A program made the position numbers and the translations under genes. From the NCBI RefSeq assembly GCF_000392615.1, contig NZ_KB933406.1, positions 16,233 through 80,232 of the forward strand: a stretch of 64,000 nt of DNA. The letters are read 5' to 3'. Position 1 is the first letter of the stretch. Each line of letters begins with the position of its first letter. Shown piece by piece: positions 46,192 through 56,779 of this stretch. Under the pieces are notes generated by a model that was given only the letters and a program-made list of their open reading frames with translations, was not told the origin of the DNA and did no database searches. Source of the stretch: Lysinibacillus sphaericus OT4b.31 (lineage in GTDB: Bacteria; Bacillota; Bacilli; Bacillales_A; Planococcaceae).

Positions 46192-46617
46192 TTGAATAAT
46201 AGTGAATTAGGAACATTATTACTTTTTCTAATTGTGCTAGTTTTAGTACTTAGTATTTTTGGATTTGTAATTAGAAAGTTCTTAGGTGCTAAGAGAAAGA
46301 AATGGTTTTCTTATAATCACATTAACGAAAGACATAAAAAACTAGATTGGTCAGTACGAATATTTTTTACCATACTATTATTAATTAGTACGTATTATTC
46401 GATTAACAATAATGAAATTTTGTCCTATTGGTATTTCGAAACATGGTTTATCTTAATTGTGTTTGTATTAACATCTGAATTGTTACGTGCATTTATGGAA
46501 TGGAAATACGCAGAAAATAAAAAAGACTTTGTTGCTACTATCACAGAAATCTTATTTATGACTAGCATAGTATTTTTGACGATAATAACTGATTTTTTCG
46601 GCTTATTTAATATTTAA
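46192..46617 (+). CDS. cassette protein: DUF4181-like membrane protein, 141 aa
   Basis: Four transmembrane helices with the pattern IRKFLGAKRKKWFS after helix 1 and LLRAFMEWKYAENKKDFVAT between helices 3 and 4, as in DUF4181 proteins of Bacillales. TTG 46192 is chosen (AGAGGTGA 7 bases upstream); GTG 46186 is too close to it. Preceded by the short leader variant (TTTTTAGTTAGTTAATAAAG) and followed by hairpin T2. Unknown function. Confidence 0.7.
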   Translation: MNNSELGTLLLFLIVLVLVLSIFGFVIRKFLGAKRKKWFSYNHINERHKKLDWSVRIFFTILLLISTYYSINNNEILSYWYFETWFILIVFVLTSELLRAFMEWKYAENKKDFVATITEILFMTSIVFLTIITDFFGLFNI

Positions 46618-46671
46618 TCGGGCGCTATAAAAGACCATTCGTCAATTTAATAGCCATCACATATTAATCTA

Positions 46672-46709
46672 GGGGCTTGTACCTAAAAATTACACGCAAG
46701 CCCTTTTGT
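46672..46709 (+). terminator. GACTTGC-type cassette hairpin T2
   Basis: GGGGCTTGT...ACGCAAGCCCTTTTGTTATG. Base pairs changed on both arms (GGGCTTG/CAAGCCC), so the stem is conserved rather than the sequence. Confidence 0.7.
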
Positions 46710-46719
46710 TATGTTCCTC

Positions 46720-47114
46720 AATTGCCCCTACACCCTCTAGCGTGGCTCAGATGATGTTCCATTCTTGTGGCTCGTTTATGAGCGTATGACAGCACACTAG
46801 AATCTAAGTGTGGCACATTGTCACGCTTAGACCTAACCGTTAACTTGAAAAGCTAAATTCCTCAAGGTAAAGGGTTAGACCTTTCGGATTCATTTAGAAA
46901 CCAATGACCTAAACCGTTCAATTTGAACTGATTAGTTTTGCAGGGTACACACAGAACCTTGCTAACTCTACCCAGTGTGTAGTTAGAATCTTTTATTCTG
47001 CAACAAGGTTAATCCTTGCATCTAAGAGAACTGACCTAAGAGCAATCCACGCAACCAAGTATACGCCTAGCTGATACTCGAATCGTCTGAGGGCTGTTCT
47101 GAGAAGTTAAGCAA
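46720..47114. other. cassette spacer with diverged copies
   Basis: No gene. 47030-47100 repeats sequence next to the 44935-45336 lysin fragment (GCAATCCACG.AACCAAG ... CTCGAATCGTCTGAG). Confidence 0.4.
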
Positions 47115-47262
47115 CAAAAAAAAGCACACCAACTTAATGATGAGCTATCGCAATCTCATCACAACTTGATTTATAAGCTCATACCTCTCTACACCAATAT
47201 TTGTAAATGTGTTACACTATACCAAACAACTGATTATTCAGTTATTCAACTAACGGTGCACA
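47115..47262 (+). repeat. cassette leader block, copy 2
   Basis: AGCACACCAACTTAATGATGAGCT ... TTACACTATACCAAACAACT-GATTATTCAGTTATTC-AACTAACGGTGCA, 60 bases before a small secreted protein gene. AACTGA/TCAGTT and GTTA/TAAC pair within it. Confidence 0.75.
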
Positions 47263-47320
47263 TAGGGCAAGAAAAAAATAGTTTATCCTAAAGAATATGG
47301 TAATTGAAGGAGGTTATTTT

Positions 47321-47701
47321 ATGTTTAAACGAATTTTATTTGTTAGTGGCTTACTTGTTTTAGGTATAAGTATTGGAAATTTTTTCTTCGGTAATAGTTT
47401 AGCTGACAACATAGATGATAACTTCAAACATGAAATAAAAATAACTTATCCTCAAAATGGGCAAGGGCAAACGTTTGGTTCAGCATCGGATGCTTCTTCT
47501 TATGAAGATGAACCCGATTTAATTAGAGCTATAGGAATAGACGGTACAAAAGGGTATGCAAAAAAAGCAGATTTGAATGGTCCTCAGCCTAAAACCCCGA
47601 AAGAAGCAGTTAGACTTACAAATGAAGCTAAACCAAGAGAAATTCCTTTGTATGATGTTGATGGAGAGACTATTATTGGTAAGTTTATTGTAGGTGGATA
47701 G
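47321..47701 (+). CDS. cassette protein: secreted peptide, 126 aa
   Basis: ATG 47321 preceded by GGAGG. Signal peptide (FKRILFVSGLLVLGISIGNFF, cleavage near SLA-DN). The mature part has RAIGIDGTKGYAKKADLNG then PKTPKEAVRLTNEA and ends EIPLYDVDGETIIGKFIV, a pattern found in small exported Bacillus peptides, some linked to BlaR1-type peptidases. Followed by its own perfect hairpin, then T3. Confidence 0.75.
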   Translation: MFKRILFVSGLLVLGISIGNFFFGNSLADNIDDNFKHEIKITYPQNGQGQTFGSASDASSYEDEPDLIRAIGIDGTKGYAKKADLNGPQPKTPKEAVRLTNEAKPREIPLYDVDGETIIGKFIVGG

Positions 47702-47735
47702 AAGTTGTTCTATTATTGAACAGCTTCTATTTATA
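47700..47735 (+). terminator. terminator of the secreted peptide gene
   Basis: AGAAGTTGTTC TATTATT GAACAGCTTCTATTT; overlaps the stop codon. Confidence 0.75.
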
Positions 47736-47782
47736 AGTAAAGAGTGTTATTAAAGTAACGAGGGCTTTAGTTTAATAAGAAT

Positions 47783-47827
47783 AGGACTTGTGTTTATGAT
47801 TGATTTTCATATATGCAAGTCCTTTTG
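47783..47827 (+). terminator. GACTTG-type cassette hairpin T3
   Basis: AGGACTTGTG...ATGCAAGTCCTTTTGTTA. Confidence 0.7.
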
Positions 47828-48055
47828 TTATGCTTCCTCAATCACTCCTGTATCTTCATAGAAGGCTCTATAGCAACGATTAGATCCCTGTATGAATATT
47901 TCACCACTTCCCTATCAAAACCCTCACTGCTCGTTAAATTGCTCTACAAGGTTGCTACGATTGTTGTTGTAAGCTAACTCAAAGTTGAACCCGTTAAGTA
48001 CTTACTCCTCACCTGCTGTAACAATTAAATCTCTTTCAATGCACTTCTACACTAG

Positions 48056-48111
48056 CATACCATCACGGAATGGTCTTCTTATAGCTTATTCAACTAAAGC
48101 CCCGTCAGTTT
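48056..48111 (-). terminator. border hairpin left of the DHFR-like gene
   Basis: ACCATCACGGAATGGTCTTC then CTTATTCAACTAAAGCCCCG. It lies at the 3' side of a minus-strand gene. Confidence 0.65.
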
Positions 48112-48213
48112 AAGAAGATATTTTTAATTTTCAACTCCATAGTGTAGTTCCAAAAATTAATTTAAGCCCCTAGTTCCTTCCAATGTAAGATTTAATTGAT
48201 AATCTCCATATTA

Positions 48214-48783
48214 TTAAATACCATTCCAATGATAAATTAGTTGCACAACGCCAGAAGAGAAAGTTCTTTTATTAACCATTTTTAAATTTAACCTCTGTTT
48301 TATATCAATAAACATCGGTTTTCCTTCTCCCAAAATAACAGGGTGAATAGATAATCTAAATTCATCAACAAGCCCTAAATTTATAAAAGTTGTAATGAGA
48401 CCTGCTCCGCCATATAGCCAGATATCTTTACCAGGCTTATTCTTCAATTTATTTACTTCTTCAAGAATATTATCATTTATGAATATTGCTCGATTATCAG
48501 TCCCTATTTGTGTTCTGGAAAATACATATTTCTCTTTACAATGAACCAATTCCCAAATCTCTTTTTCGCTATCAGAGTCTTCAGTTTTTGGAATATATTG
48601 TCCCCATAAATCGTAACTTTTTCTACCATATAAAATAGTGTCAATTTGATTAAAAAAATTAGTGAACCCCATATCAGGGTCCATAATGCACCAATCAACT
48701 TCTCCATTTTCCCCTTCAATAAAACCATCTAAAGTAACTGCTAAATCTAAAATTATTCTTCTTTGTTTTTCGTTTTTTGACAT
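48214..48783 (-). CDS. RibD C-terminal/dihydrofolate-reductase-like protein
   Basis: 189 aa, DHFR-like fold. ILDLAVTLDGFIEG at the N-terminus, TILYGRKSYDLW in the middle and DIWLYGGAGLITTFI for the NADPH loop are family hallmarks. Related proteins include YwjB/YyaP of Bacillus; the substrate is unknown and it does not replace FolA. ATG 48783 follows AGGAGG. It is the only minus-strand, longer gene inside the cassette region and carries the GACCACCC-type border. Confidence 0.8.
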   Translation of the reverse strand: MSKNEKQRRIILDLAVTLDGFIEGENGEVDWCIMDPDMGFTNFFNQIDTILYGRKSYDLWGQYIPKTEDSDSEKEIWELVHCKEKYVFSRTQIGTDNRAIFINDNILEEVNKLKNKPGKDIWLYGGAGLITTFINLGLVDEFRLSIHPVILGEGKPMFIDIKQRLNLKMVNKRTFSSGVVQLIYHWNGI

Positions 48784-48899
48784 AACGCTTCCTCCTATTA
48801 TCATTCAGTTATTGTTTCTTCTGCCCCGTTGAATAAGGATTACACAACGAATTTAGATAACCGTAGGCTATTATAAGTATCTTTCATTTTCAAATACAA

Positions 48900-50014
48900 A
48901 TGACGTTAGTAGAGATTCTTAAATACGCTGTTTAGTGCTTTCATTACTACGACTATCGACAAAAAAGAACCAAGTAAGGTGATTATCAGGATATTTGGTA
49001 GCTACACCTTTAAAACATGCGTTTAAATCCTTTTAATGTATATTGGAATCCACGATTACTATGAATCAATGGCTGTTCACCTTCTTTTAACGAACGAATA
49101 GCTAGATGCTATGAAATACTAATGGATTGTTATTGGGATGCCCTAACACATAGCTCACAATTGATCCATCATACAAATCAATAATTGCACTCAAATAAGC
49201 TTTTTTCCCATTCCCATACTTAAATTCCGTGACATCGGTACACCATTTTTCATTTGGCTTTTTCGATGTAAATGCCCGATTTAATACATTCTCTGCCACA
49301 TGATACGCTGGAGATTTACGATAAGGCTTTCGCTTTCGTCGAATAATAGACTTCAATCCACTAATCTGCATTAAATGATAAATACGCTTCTCGTTAACCG
49401 CCGCTTGATCTTTTTCTTTCTGCTGACGATTGATTGACAACGCTATTCGACGATAGCCGTACACCCATTGATACACCTGTTGATACGAAACACCCTAGGC
49501 GTACGCTGCTAACTGATAATTTTTCTGGTGCTTCAAACAGTAGTCGACAATTTCAATACGTTCCTCAAAAGTTGACTTTCTTCCTTCCGTGATAGCTTGA
49601 CTCATTCCTTTACCTGAATCTTTTAATTCACTATGACTAGTATACTTTTTTACCCACCTTTTTAAAACAGAGATACTGCTAATCTCATATTTCGCCAACA
49701 CCTCCATCTGTTAATAATTCCGTTGTATGTAGTCTTTCACAGCGCTAATTTTAACTCTTTTTAATAGAATTTACATGAAATAACTTCTTGTAACCCTTCA
49801 CGTCCACCTGCCATATTTCATTTTCCTCTACAAAAAGTTTAATGATCTAATGAACACCTTTCCCCACAATTCGTTGAAAATAATGACCTTCTTCGAACAA
49901 TTGAAGAATATGTAGTTTTATCTCGAGTGGATGTTTGCTTCGCCCCATAAAAAATACTCCCATTAGATAAACAGATTTTATTTTTAATCCGTCTACCTAA
50001 TAGGGAGCATATCA
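48900..50014 (-). mobile_element. degenerate IS3-family element
   Basis: Minus-strand remains of OrfA (GRSKHPLEIKLHILQLFEEG at 49947 down; LAKYEISSISVLKRWVKKYT at 49700) and OrfB (VYGYRRIALSINRQQ; KPNEKWCTDVTEFKYGNG with the first Asp of DDE; AIIDLYDGSIVSYVLG with the second). The frame stops at 49102, and HSNRGFQYT shows the third-acid region is cut. Right terminal sequence at 49950-50014; no left end found. Cannot transpose. Confidence 0.75.
49950..50014 (-). repeat. IS3-family terminal sequence, copy 2
   Basis: AAAAATACTCCCATTAG...GTCTACCTAATAGGGAGCATATCA. Matches 30258-30325. Confidence 0.65.
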
Positions 50015-50034
50015 TGTGACATTTTTATTTTTAA

Positions 50035-50448
50035 TTATTTTATATTTGATTTATATTCTCTAAAAATATTATCTAAATGCATATGCTTTAAATCTTCATC
50101 GAAATTCAAAAAAATACGATTTTCGAATTTTTTTATACACCAATTTTCATCATTCGAGTAGATTTCATAATAATTATTACTTAATTCCTCAATACCTATA
50201 TATCTTATGATTATCCTATGCTCAAGTTTCTTTACTAATATACTTTTCTCTTTAAAGCAGATTCGGAATCCCTTTATAAAATTCAATTCTTTTATTTTAA
50301 TTTCCTCTTTCATTTCTTCTGGTATATCGATAATCGATAAAATTACTCCGAATGCACTCGAAAAATACTCAATTAGTGAATTTAAATTCCCATCAATAGC
50401 TTTTGCAAATGGTCTATCTTCTGTATTTTTCAAATATACATTACTCAA
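50035..50448 (-). CDS. hypothetical protein, 137 aa
   Basis: Soluble, charged, mixed alpha/beta protein (GFRICFKEKSILVKKLEHRI) without known motifs. TTG 50448 lies 7 bases after GGGAGG. The IS remnant ends 21 bases past its stop, so the insertion may have removed its terminator or neighbour. Cytoplasmic; function unknown. Confidence 0.6.
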   Translation of the reverse strand: MSNVYLKNTEDRPFAKAIDGNLNSLIEYFSSAFGVILSIIDIPEEMKEEIKIKELNFIKGFRICFKEKSILVKKLEHRIIIRYIGIEELSNNYYEIYSNDENWCIKKFENRIFLNFDEDLKHMHLDNIFREYKSNIK

Positions 50449-50639
50449 TTTAAAACCTCCCTTTTAACCTAATATTAGATTAAAAGGTAAGTTATGTCAC
50501 TAATTGAAATATAAAACATAAAAGAGACTACCCAACCAAGTAGTCTCATGAAAGGAGGAAAGCTTGTTTTCAGAACACACGTACAAGCGAACGTGCTTAT
50601 TATTGTAAGGAAATTTTGTTTACGCATTTCCTTGCGCTT

Positions 50640-50985
50640 TTTGATACTACTATCATATAACGGTTTTCAATAGTTTCAGCCCCTACTTAGTAAGTTACTA
50701 TTTTAATACCTTTCTTTGATGAAACTTTTTCTGCATACTCCATCATACGCATGAGCTTGCGTGCTTAATCTTGATGTAATTTGTACTGTAATTTAAATCG
50801 TTAGCAATTGTTTCAAGCGTCTTTCCTTCCACATGCTTACGATAAAGGATTTTATATTCAAGCCCATTAAATGTACAAATGAGCTTCTTTAAATCATGTA
50901 GGTCGTTCATTTTACCAATTCATATTCGATTGCTTCTATTTTTTCTTCTGCATTCGCCCCAAGTGACTTGGCTTCTAATTATACT
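50640..50985 (-). pseudogene. phage sigma/ArpU-like late regulator, stops inside
   Basis: Pieces EAKSLGANAEEKIEAIEYEL, KMNDLHDLKKLICTFNGLEY, HVEGKTLETIANDLNYS and YIKIKHA follow the order of phage region-4-like regulators (coil, then HTH), with several stops. The fragment 21058-21240 is a second, shorter copy. Confidence 0.55.
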
Positions 50986-51167
50986 TACCTAAGTCATTTA
51001 CATTCTCCCAACGTCTTAATTCACATTTGGTCTTATCGAGATTGTGTTCAAGGTAATTTATTTGTTCCACAGTTTACGATAATCCCTCAATCATTCGTAC
51101 ATGTGCAGCACCTACCTTGTTTGTTAATTTTCTCAATTTGTTCAGTAACTAAAATTATTTATAATTA

Positions 51168-52082
<915 letters not shown>

Positions 52083-52544
52083 TAGATCACCTCCTTCTCC
52101 ATTTTTATAATATTCTTATTAGAAGCCATGAAATAGACATAGCACTGCACTAGGTCATATGACTGAAAATTGCTACCTTATAAACTTTCAACTTCTCTAA
52201 TTTTAGGTTTGCTTAAGCCATAAGGTGACCGGTGACCCTTTTAAATTTATATTTAGGCCTTCCACAGTTTTTATGATGTGTTGTAAATATTGATAATACG
52301 GATCGTTATCAAGCACCATAGCTTATATCCTGAGTTACATTATGCATAATTAATGAATAAGCTTCTAAGGTACTTCGGACACGCTCGTCTCGTTTTTCTT
52401 AACAGCGATGTGTAATTGCTGCACCTCACACATTCATCTCGCACCAAAATTGCAAATATGTTATAATTTAACAAAATACTGATTGTTCAGTTGTTCAACT
52501 AACGAGCCAGATAATAAGACAAAATGATTAAGGAGTTGACAAAA
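52083..52544. other. spacer and leader block of the YesK-like cassette
   Basis: No gene. 52440-52510 holds a leader variant (TGTTATAATTTAACAAAATACT-GATTGTTCAGT-TGTTCAACTAACG). Confidence 0.45.
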
Positions 52545-52820
52545 ATGAATGCATTTATGCTAGAAGGATGGACACCCATATTACTTCTGGGGGCTATATT
52601 TATTGCTGGGATTTACTTCATATCTCGTAAGGTATCACGAAAAGCCTTATATACAGTTTCGTTAGTATTGAGCTTAATTTGTTTCGGCTTTGTCATATAC
52701 AGCATATTTGTTGTTGGTGGATGGGAAGGTATGGGACTAGGATTCGTTGCGATTAGCGTTCTATTAGGAACATGGATAGGCACTATATCTGGCATTTCTA
52801 GTAAAAATATAAGAGTGTAA
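52545..52820 (+). CDS. cassette protein: YesK-like membrane protein, 91 aa
   Basis: Three hydrophobic helices and the YesK-like signature VVGGWEGMGLGFVAISVLLG. ATG 52545 follows AAGGAG at 9 bases; the ATG at 52524 lies before that site and is not used. Leader block upstream, hairpin T4 downstream. Unknown function. Confidence 0.7.
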   Translation: MNAFMLEGWTPILLLGAIFIAGIYFISRKVSRKALYTVSLVLSLICFGFVIYSIFVVGGWEGMGLGFVAISVLLGTWIGTISGISSKNIRV

Positions 52821-52860
52821 TTTATACCACAATCGGGTGTGTTTCAGTTCAATAAGAATA

Positions 52861-52906
52861 GGACTTGCGTGTATGATTGAGTCTCATATATGCAAGTCCT
52901 TTTGTT
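52861..52906 (+). terminator. GACTTGC-type cassette hairpin T4
   Basis: GGACTTGCGTGTATGA...TCATATATGCAAGTCC then TTTTGTTATG. Confidence 0.75.
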
Positions 52907-53230
52907 ATGCTCTCACACTTTCACAGGAATGCAACAGTCACCCTACACATGGCTTTGTAGCAACGATTAAATGCCTGTGTGAATGTTTTCCTCAGCTCCA
53001 CTATCAACGCTCACAGGTTCTACAAGCTCGTTAAACTCTGCTAAGGCTTTGCTACGGTTGTTGTTATAAGCTAACTCAAAATTAAAAGGGTTTAGACCTT
53101 CAATACCTCGCCCTGCTGTAACAGGCATCTTTCTTGTTAGTCATACACATTCTTACCACCCCAATATTTGTAAATATAATACACTTTAACAAATGACTGA
53201 ACACTCGGTAGTTCAGCTAATAGGATGTAA
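52907..53230. repeat. cassette spacer with leader block
   Basis: The conserved spacer (TAGCAACGATTA, CTATCAACGCTCACAGG, GCTACGGTTGTTGTTATAAG) and a leader variant (TATAATACACTTTAACAAATGACTGA...GTTCAGCTAATAGG). Confidence 0.6.
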
Positions 53231-53248
53231 ATGAAAGGAGATTACAGC

Positions 53249-53566
53249 TTGGAGTTATTCATAGAACTTGTAGGTATTGTTCTACCCATTGCAATAGTTG
53301 GAGGCATTATGGTCTTTGTTGTTAAAAGGCTTGAATATAAACATAAGCAAGGAAAATTAGGTAAGAAAAAATCAAATTGTGCTCAAAATTCATTAGATAG
53401 TTTAATGCCACTAGGTATGCTTTTTGGTTGTACAATTGGTTTGATTCTTAGCATGTTTTTCTCAATTCCATTATTATCTACACTAAGTTTTGGCTCAGGG
53501 ATAGGCTTACTACTTGGATATTTTGCTTATGAAATTTATGGCAATAAACAGGAAAGTTATTCATAA
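53249..53566 (+). CDS. cassette protein: membrane protein, 105 aa
   Basis: TTG 53249, 8 bases after AAAGGAG (that site overlaps an in-frame ATG at 53231). Three hydrophobic helices with a basic loop after the first (VKRLEYKHKQGKLGKKKSNC) and small-residue-rich helices near the end (FGSGIGLLLGYFAYEI). No family recognised. Hairpin T5 follows. Confidence 0.65.
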   Translation: MELFIELVGIVLPIAIVGGIMVFVVKRLEYKHKQGKLGKKKSNCAQNSLDSLMPLGMLFGCTIGLILSMFFSIPLLSTLSFGSGIGLLLGYFAYEIYGNKQESYS

Positions 53567-53610
53567 GAATCTATATTCCATAATAGGGAGCTTTAGTTTA
53601 ATTAAGAACA

Positions 53611-53656
53611 GGACTTGCGTGTATGATTGAGTCTCATATATGCAAGTCCTTTTGTT
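53611..53656 (+). terminator. GACTTGC-type cassette hairpin T5
   Basis: Identical stem and loop to T4 (GGACTTGCGTGTATGA / TCATATATGCAAGTCC). Confidence 0.75.
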
Positions 53657-53884
53657 ATGATGTCACAGAAACACTCCTGTAGCTCCACATATGGCTCAGT
53701 AGCTCCAATCAAACAACCTGTGTGAAATGATTCCTCTACTCCACTACCAACTCTCACAGGCTCGTTAAACACCTCTTGTAGCTTGCTACTCAGTCCTTGT
53801 GACAGTCAATCTCACTTGTTGATAATTTACCATTATCTATCAATATAGACAAAAAATAAAAATTGTTAATATTCATAACAACCT

Positions 53885-54028
53885 CAAAAAGCACACCAAC
53901 TTAATGATGTGCTACCGCAATCTCATCATAACTTGCTTTATAAGCTTACACTTCCACAACCCAACATTTGGAAATATGTTACACTAGATAAAACAATTGA
54001 TTATTCAGTTATTCAACTAACGGAGCAG
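53885..54028 (+). repeat. cassette leader block, copy 3
   Basis: AGCACACCAACTTAATGATGTGCT ... TTACACTAGATAAAACAATT-GATTATTCAGTTATTC-AACTAACGGAGCA, 32 bases before the next small gene. Confidence 0.75.
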
Positions 54029-54060
54029 GATAGTTCGATAATATTTATAGGGGGGATTTT

Positions 54061-54264
54061 ATGATTAAGTCTTTAAAAGGGCAATTTATCTTATCTATAT
54101 TTGTTGCTATTGGTTTTGTTTATTCTACTTTTTCTAATATTGAGTTTACTGTTGACGAGAGGTTTCTATCTGTTCGGATACTATTTTTCTTCATCATGAT
54201 TTTATCGGTGTTTAATGCGGGATTATTGACGGAAAAATATATTCAAACAAGAAAGAAGAAATAA
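54061..54264 (+). CDS. cassette protein: small membrane protein, 67 aa
   Basis: ATG 54061 preceded by GGGGGGA. Two helices (GQFILSIFVAIGFVYSTF and RILFFFIMILSVFNAGLL) and a basic tail (YIQTRKKK). Leader block upstream, hairpin T6 downstream. No family recognised. Confidence 0.65.
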   Translation: MIKSLKGQFILSIFVAIGFVYSTFSNIEFTVDERFLSVRILFFFIMILSVFNAGLLTEKYIQTRKKK

Positions 54265-54300
54265 TTCAATGTAGTGTAGTGCTTTAATTTAATAAGAACA

Positions 54301-54346
54301 GGACTTGCATGTATGATTAATTTTCATGTATACAAGTCCTTTTGTT
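54301..54346 (+). terminator. GACTTGC-type cassette hairpin T6
   Basis: GGACTTGCATGTATGA...TCATGTATACAAGTCC then TTTTGTTAAG. Confidence 0.7.
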
Positions 54347-54599
54347 AAGCTCTCACACTTTCACAGGAACGCAACTGTAGCTCCAATCAGACAACCTAAT
54401 AGAAATCAATTCCTCTGCTCCACTTCCAACGCTCACAAGCTCGTTAAACCTCTCTAAGAGGTTGTTATTCAGTTCTTATAACAGTCAATCTCATTAGTTG
54501 CACATTTACCATTCCTCCACCAACTCAAACTCTGCTTTGTTACAATTTTGATATAAAAAAATTTTCAGTTAGTTACAAAAAGGCAGGAGGATTTGAGTT

Positions 54600-54773
54600 A
54601 TGAATAGTTTTAATTCAGGAGATATTTTATTTAGTGCTTTCTCGATTTTCGGGTTATTATTTTCTCTAGTTCCAATTATTTTTTTCCTTTGGTTTGCTAT
54701 CAGTACAACTAAGCAATTAAAAAGGCAATCCACATTATTAGAAGAAATCAACGAAAAATTAAAACGTACATAA
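54600..54773 (+). CDS. cassette protein: small membrane peptide, 57 aa, copy B
   Basis: ATG 54600 preceded by AGGAGG. Differs from the 45656 peptide at only a few positions (Thr6 to Ser, Ile45 to Thr, extra C-terminal Thr). Same upstream block as copy A, so the whole cassette, not just the gene, is duplicated. One helix, acidic start, basic helical tail. Confidence 0.75.
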   Translation: MNSFNSGDILFSAFSIFGLLFSLVPIIFFLWFAISTTKQLKRQSTLLEEINEKLKRT

Positions 54774-54828
54774 GGGATATCAACAACCATTCGACACTTA
54801 AAACAACACCCATCACACATCACTCTAT

Positions 54829-54870
54829 GAGCTTGTGATTATGATATAACTTATATTCACAAGCCTTTCT
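54829..54870 (+). terminator. GACTTGC-related cassette hairpin T7
   Basis: GAGCTTGTGATTATGATA...TATTCACAAGCCTTTCTGTTAAG; stem kept with changed bases. Confidence 0.6.
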
Positions 54871-54899
54871 GTTAAGCTTCTTCAATTGCTCTTATAGCT

Positions 54900-55281
54900 C
54901 TTCACACATTGCTTTATAGCAACGATTAGACCCTGTATAAATGATTCCTCTACTTCACTATCAACGCTCATAAGTTCGGTAATCACTTCTAAAGTAATCG
55001 TATGCGCTATCGTAAAGACCTTAGCTTCTATATGAAATATCTGTATCAACACACACACAATTTAGATGATGATATTTACCCTTTTATACCACTACTATTT
55101 GGATAACTATAATTGGAGTATTTTATAGGGATTTCTCCATGAATCGCTGCGCTTTATTGTTGTATAGATATTTGTAAATTTGTTACACTATACTAAACAA
55201 TTGATTATACAGTTATTCGACTAACGATGCTTTTTTCTTCAATAAGCAGAAATGGATATTTAATGCACAATGAGGTTAAAT
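54900..55281. repeat. cassette spacer with leader block
   Basis: Spacer (TAGCAACGATTAGA, CTATCAACGCTCATAAG) then leader TTACACTATACTAAACAATT-GATTATACAGTTATTC-GACTAACGATGC. Confidence 0.6.
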
Positions 55282-55467
55282 ATGGTAAAAAATATAAAGA
55301 AAAATATACAATCTTCGCTAATTTATTTCATACTTTTTATTATATATCAATGGTTATTTCGTGATGACATTCAATGGGGACACATTATAGGAATTTCAAT
55401 TTTATTTTTCATTTTTAGTACATTTTTTGATTGGGCAAATATTCCATACAAGTGGAAGAAAAAATAG
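55282..55467 (+). CDS. cassette protein: small membrane protein, 61 aa
   Basis: ATG 55282 with TGAGG 6 bases upstream. Two hydrophobic helices (SLIYFILFIIYQWLF; IIGISILFFIFSTFF) and a basic end (YKWKKK). Its downstream hairpin is cut after one arm by integrase-related sequence. Last cassette of the array. Confidence 0.6.
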   Translation: MVKNIKKNIQSSLIYFILFIIYQWLFRDDIQWGHIIGISILFFIFSTFFDWANIPYKWKKK

Positions 55468-55486
55468 GACTTGCATGTATGATTGA
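55468..55486 (+). repeat. half of a GACTTGC-type hairpin (T8)
   Basis: GGACTTGCATGTATGATTGA matches the left arm and half loop of T4-T6, then stops; integrase codons begin at once. Confidence 0.7.
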
Positions 55487-56373
55487 TCCCGAAATACTTA
55501 TGAAAACTACTTAAAACAAGGATTACTAGATTTCTTTGGTATTATGTTGCTTCACAAAATAACACCAACACAAATTAATTTGTTTTTCGTGGAACAGAAA
55601 AAGCAAAAAGCAGGCTCGCTGATAGAAAAGTTTGTACTAATGATTACCATGTTTAATAAAGCGATTGAATGGGGTTGCCTTGAGGTGAACCCATATGCAA
55701 AGGCGAACAAACCTAAGCGTGCTAAAACGAAGCGTATAAATTACTACACAGAGTCACATATACAACTATTGCTCTCAGTTCTTCCAAAATTCCATATCAA
55801 ACATCAACTACAAATTAAAATCGCTTTGTTTTATGGCTTACGAATGGCTGAGATTGCAGGACTTCGCTTTGAGTCATTAAATTTTGAAAACAACATAACC
55901 AGCGTGAACAAAACGTTACAGTATGATAAAAAACGACAAAGACACTTCTTAGATTCAACTAAAACAGGTGAAAGTCGCCTTGTACATGCCCCTAAAAATC
56001 TTATGACCGAGTTACAAGAATACATTGAGCTCAAGAAAAAGAAGTTAGAAAAGCTTGGGGATAAATTTAATCCTATTTTAGATAACAAGGGAAGCCCATT
56101 AATTTAGTGTTCTCTAAGGACAATGGTCATCCTAACCATCCTGACCGCATGAGTAAACAATGGAGCGATGTTGTTAAACAACACAATCTCCCTTCAATTA
56201 CCTTTCATGGTTTGCGACATACAATCGCCTCGTACATGCTCTCTAAGAATATAAATATCAAAGTCACTTAAGTACAGCTTGGACACGCAACCATTCGTGA
56301 AACACTCAATACGTACTCTCATGTAGCTCAAGAGCAGAAGGAAGAAGCTAGTGAATTGTTCGACTTACTATAA
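55487..56373 (+). pseudogene. tyrosine recombinase (phage integrase), N-terminally truncated, broken
   Basis: Begins inside the core-binding domain (YENYLKQGLLDFFG), then a 187-codon open frame: AIEWGCLEVNPYAKANKPKR, first catalytic Arg in YGLRMAEIAGLRF, to a stop at 56107. It continues in another frame (SKDNGHPNHPDRMSKQWSDV, HGLRHT box, then an internal TAA, LGHATIRETLNTYSHV with the catalytic His and Tyr) to TAA 56371. Dead. It lies where the cassette array ends. Confidence 0.8.
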
Positions 56374-56489
56374 ATAAAAAATACCCAACAAGCTCCGATA
56401 TTTTCGGTCACTCATTGAGTATTTTTCAAATGTTATTTTTTAGTTTGGGCACTTTGAAATTTAATCCAATCCATAAACCCCTGTTACGC

Positions 56490-56541
56490 CTACTCTTGGA
56501 TAGCTGCTTCTAACGCAACAACCATCATGGCATTGAATTAT
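56490..56541. repeat. att-like repeat, copy 1
   Basis: CTACTCTTGGATAGCTGCTT... through AACGCAACAACCATCATGG, about 90% identical to 61525-61576. On the minus strand it reads MMVVALEAAIQE-stop, like a gene 3' end. Confidence 0.6.
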
Positions 56542-56639
56542 CCGAACTATCACGATAAATAATGACTGACCAAAAGCTTGATATAACAGTATTTTATTGT
56601 CTGCAAACTTTCATTAATCAACATAAAAAATCATGATTT

Positions 56640-56682
56640 AGTCGGTTGTTGGTCGGTTAAGTCGGTCGTTTTTTATCTAAAT
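56640..56682 (+). repeat. GGTCG repeat cluster
   Basis: TAGTCGGTTGTTGGTCGGTT then AAGTCGGTCGTTTTTT, related to the tails at 15500, 61460 and 61695. Confidence 0.5.
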
Positions 56683-56742
56683 AGACCACCTATCACGGAG
56701 TGGTCTTGTTTTTGGTTATTCAACTAAAGCACCCGTTACTTT
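56683..56742 (-). terminator. GACCACC-type border hairpin
   Basis: GACCACCTATCACGGAGTGGTC then GTTATTCAACTAAAGCACCC, after the 166-aa gene on its strand. Confidence 0.75.
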
Positions 56743-56779
56743 AAATGTATTCCTTCACAACCTTTAGTTAAAATAAAAA

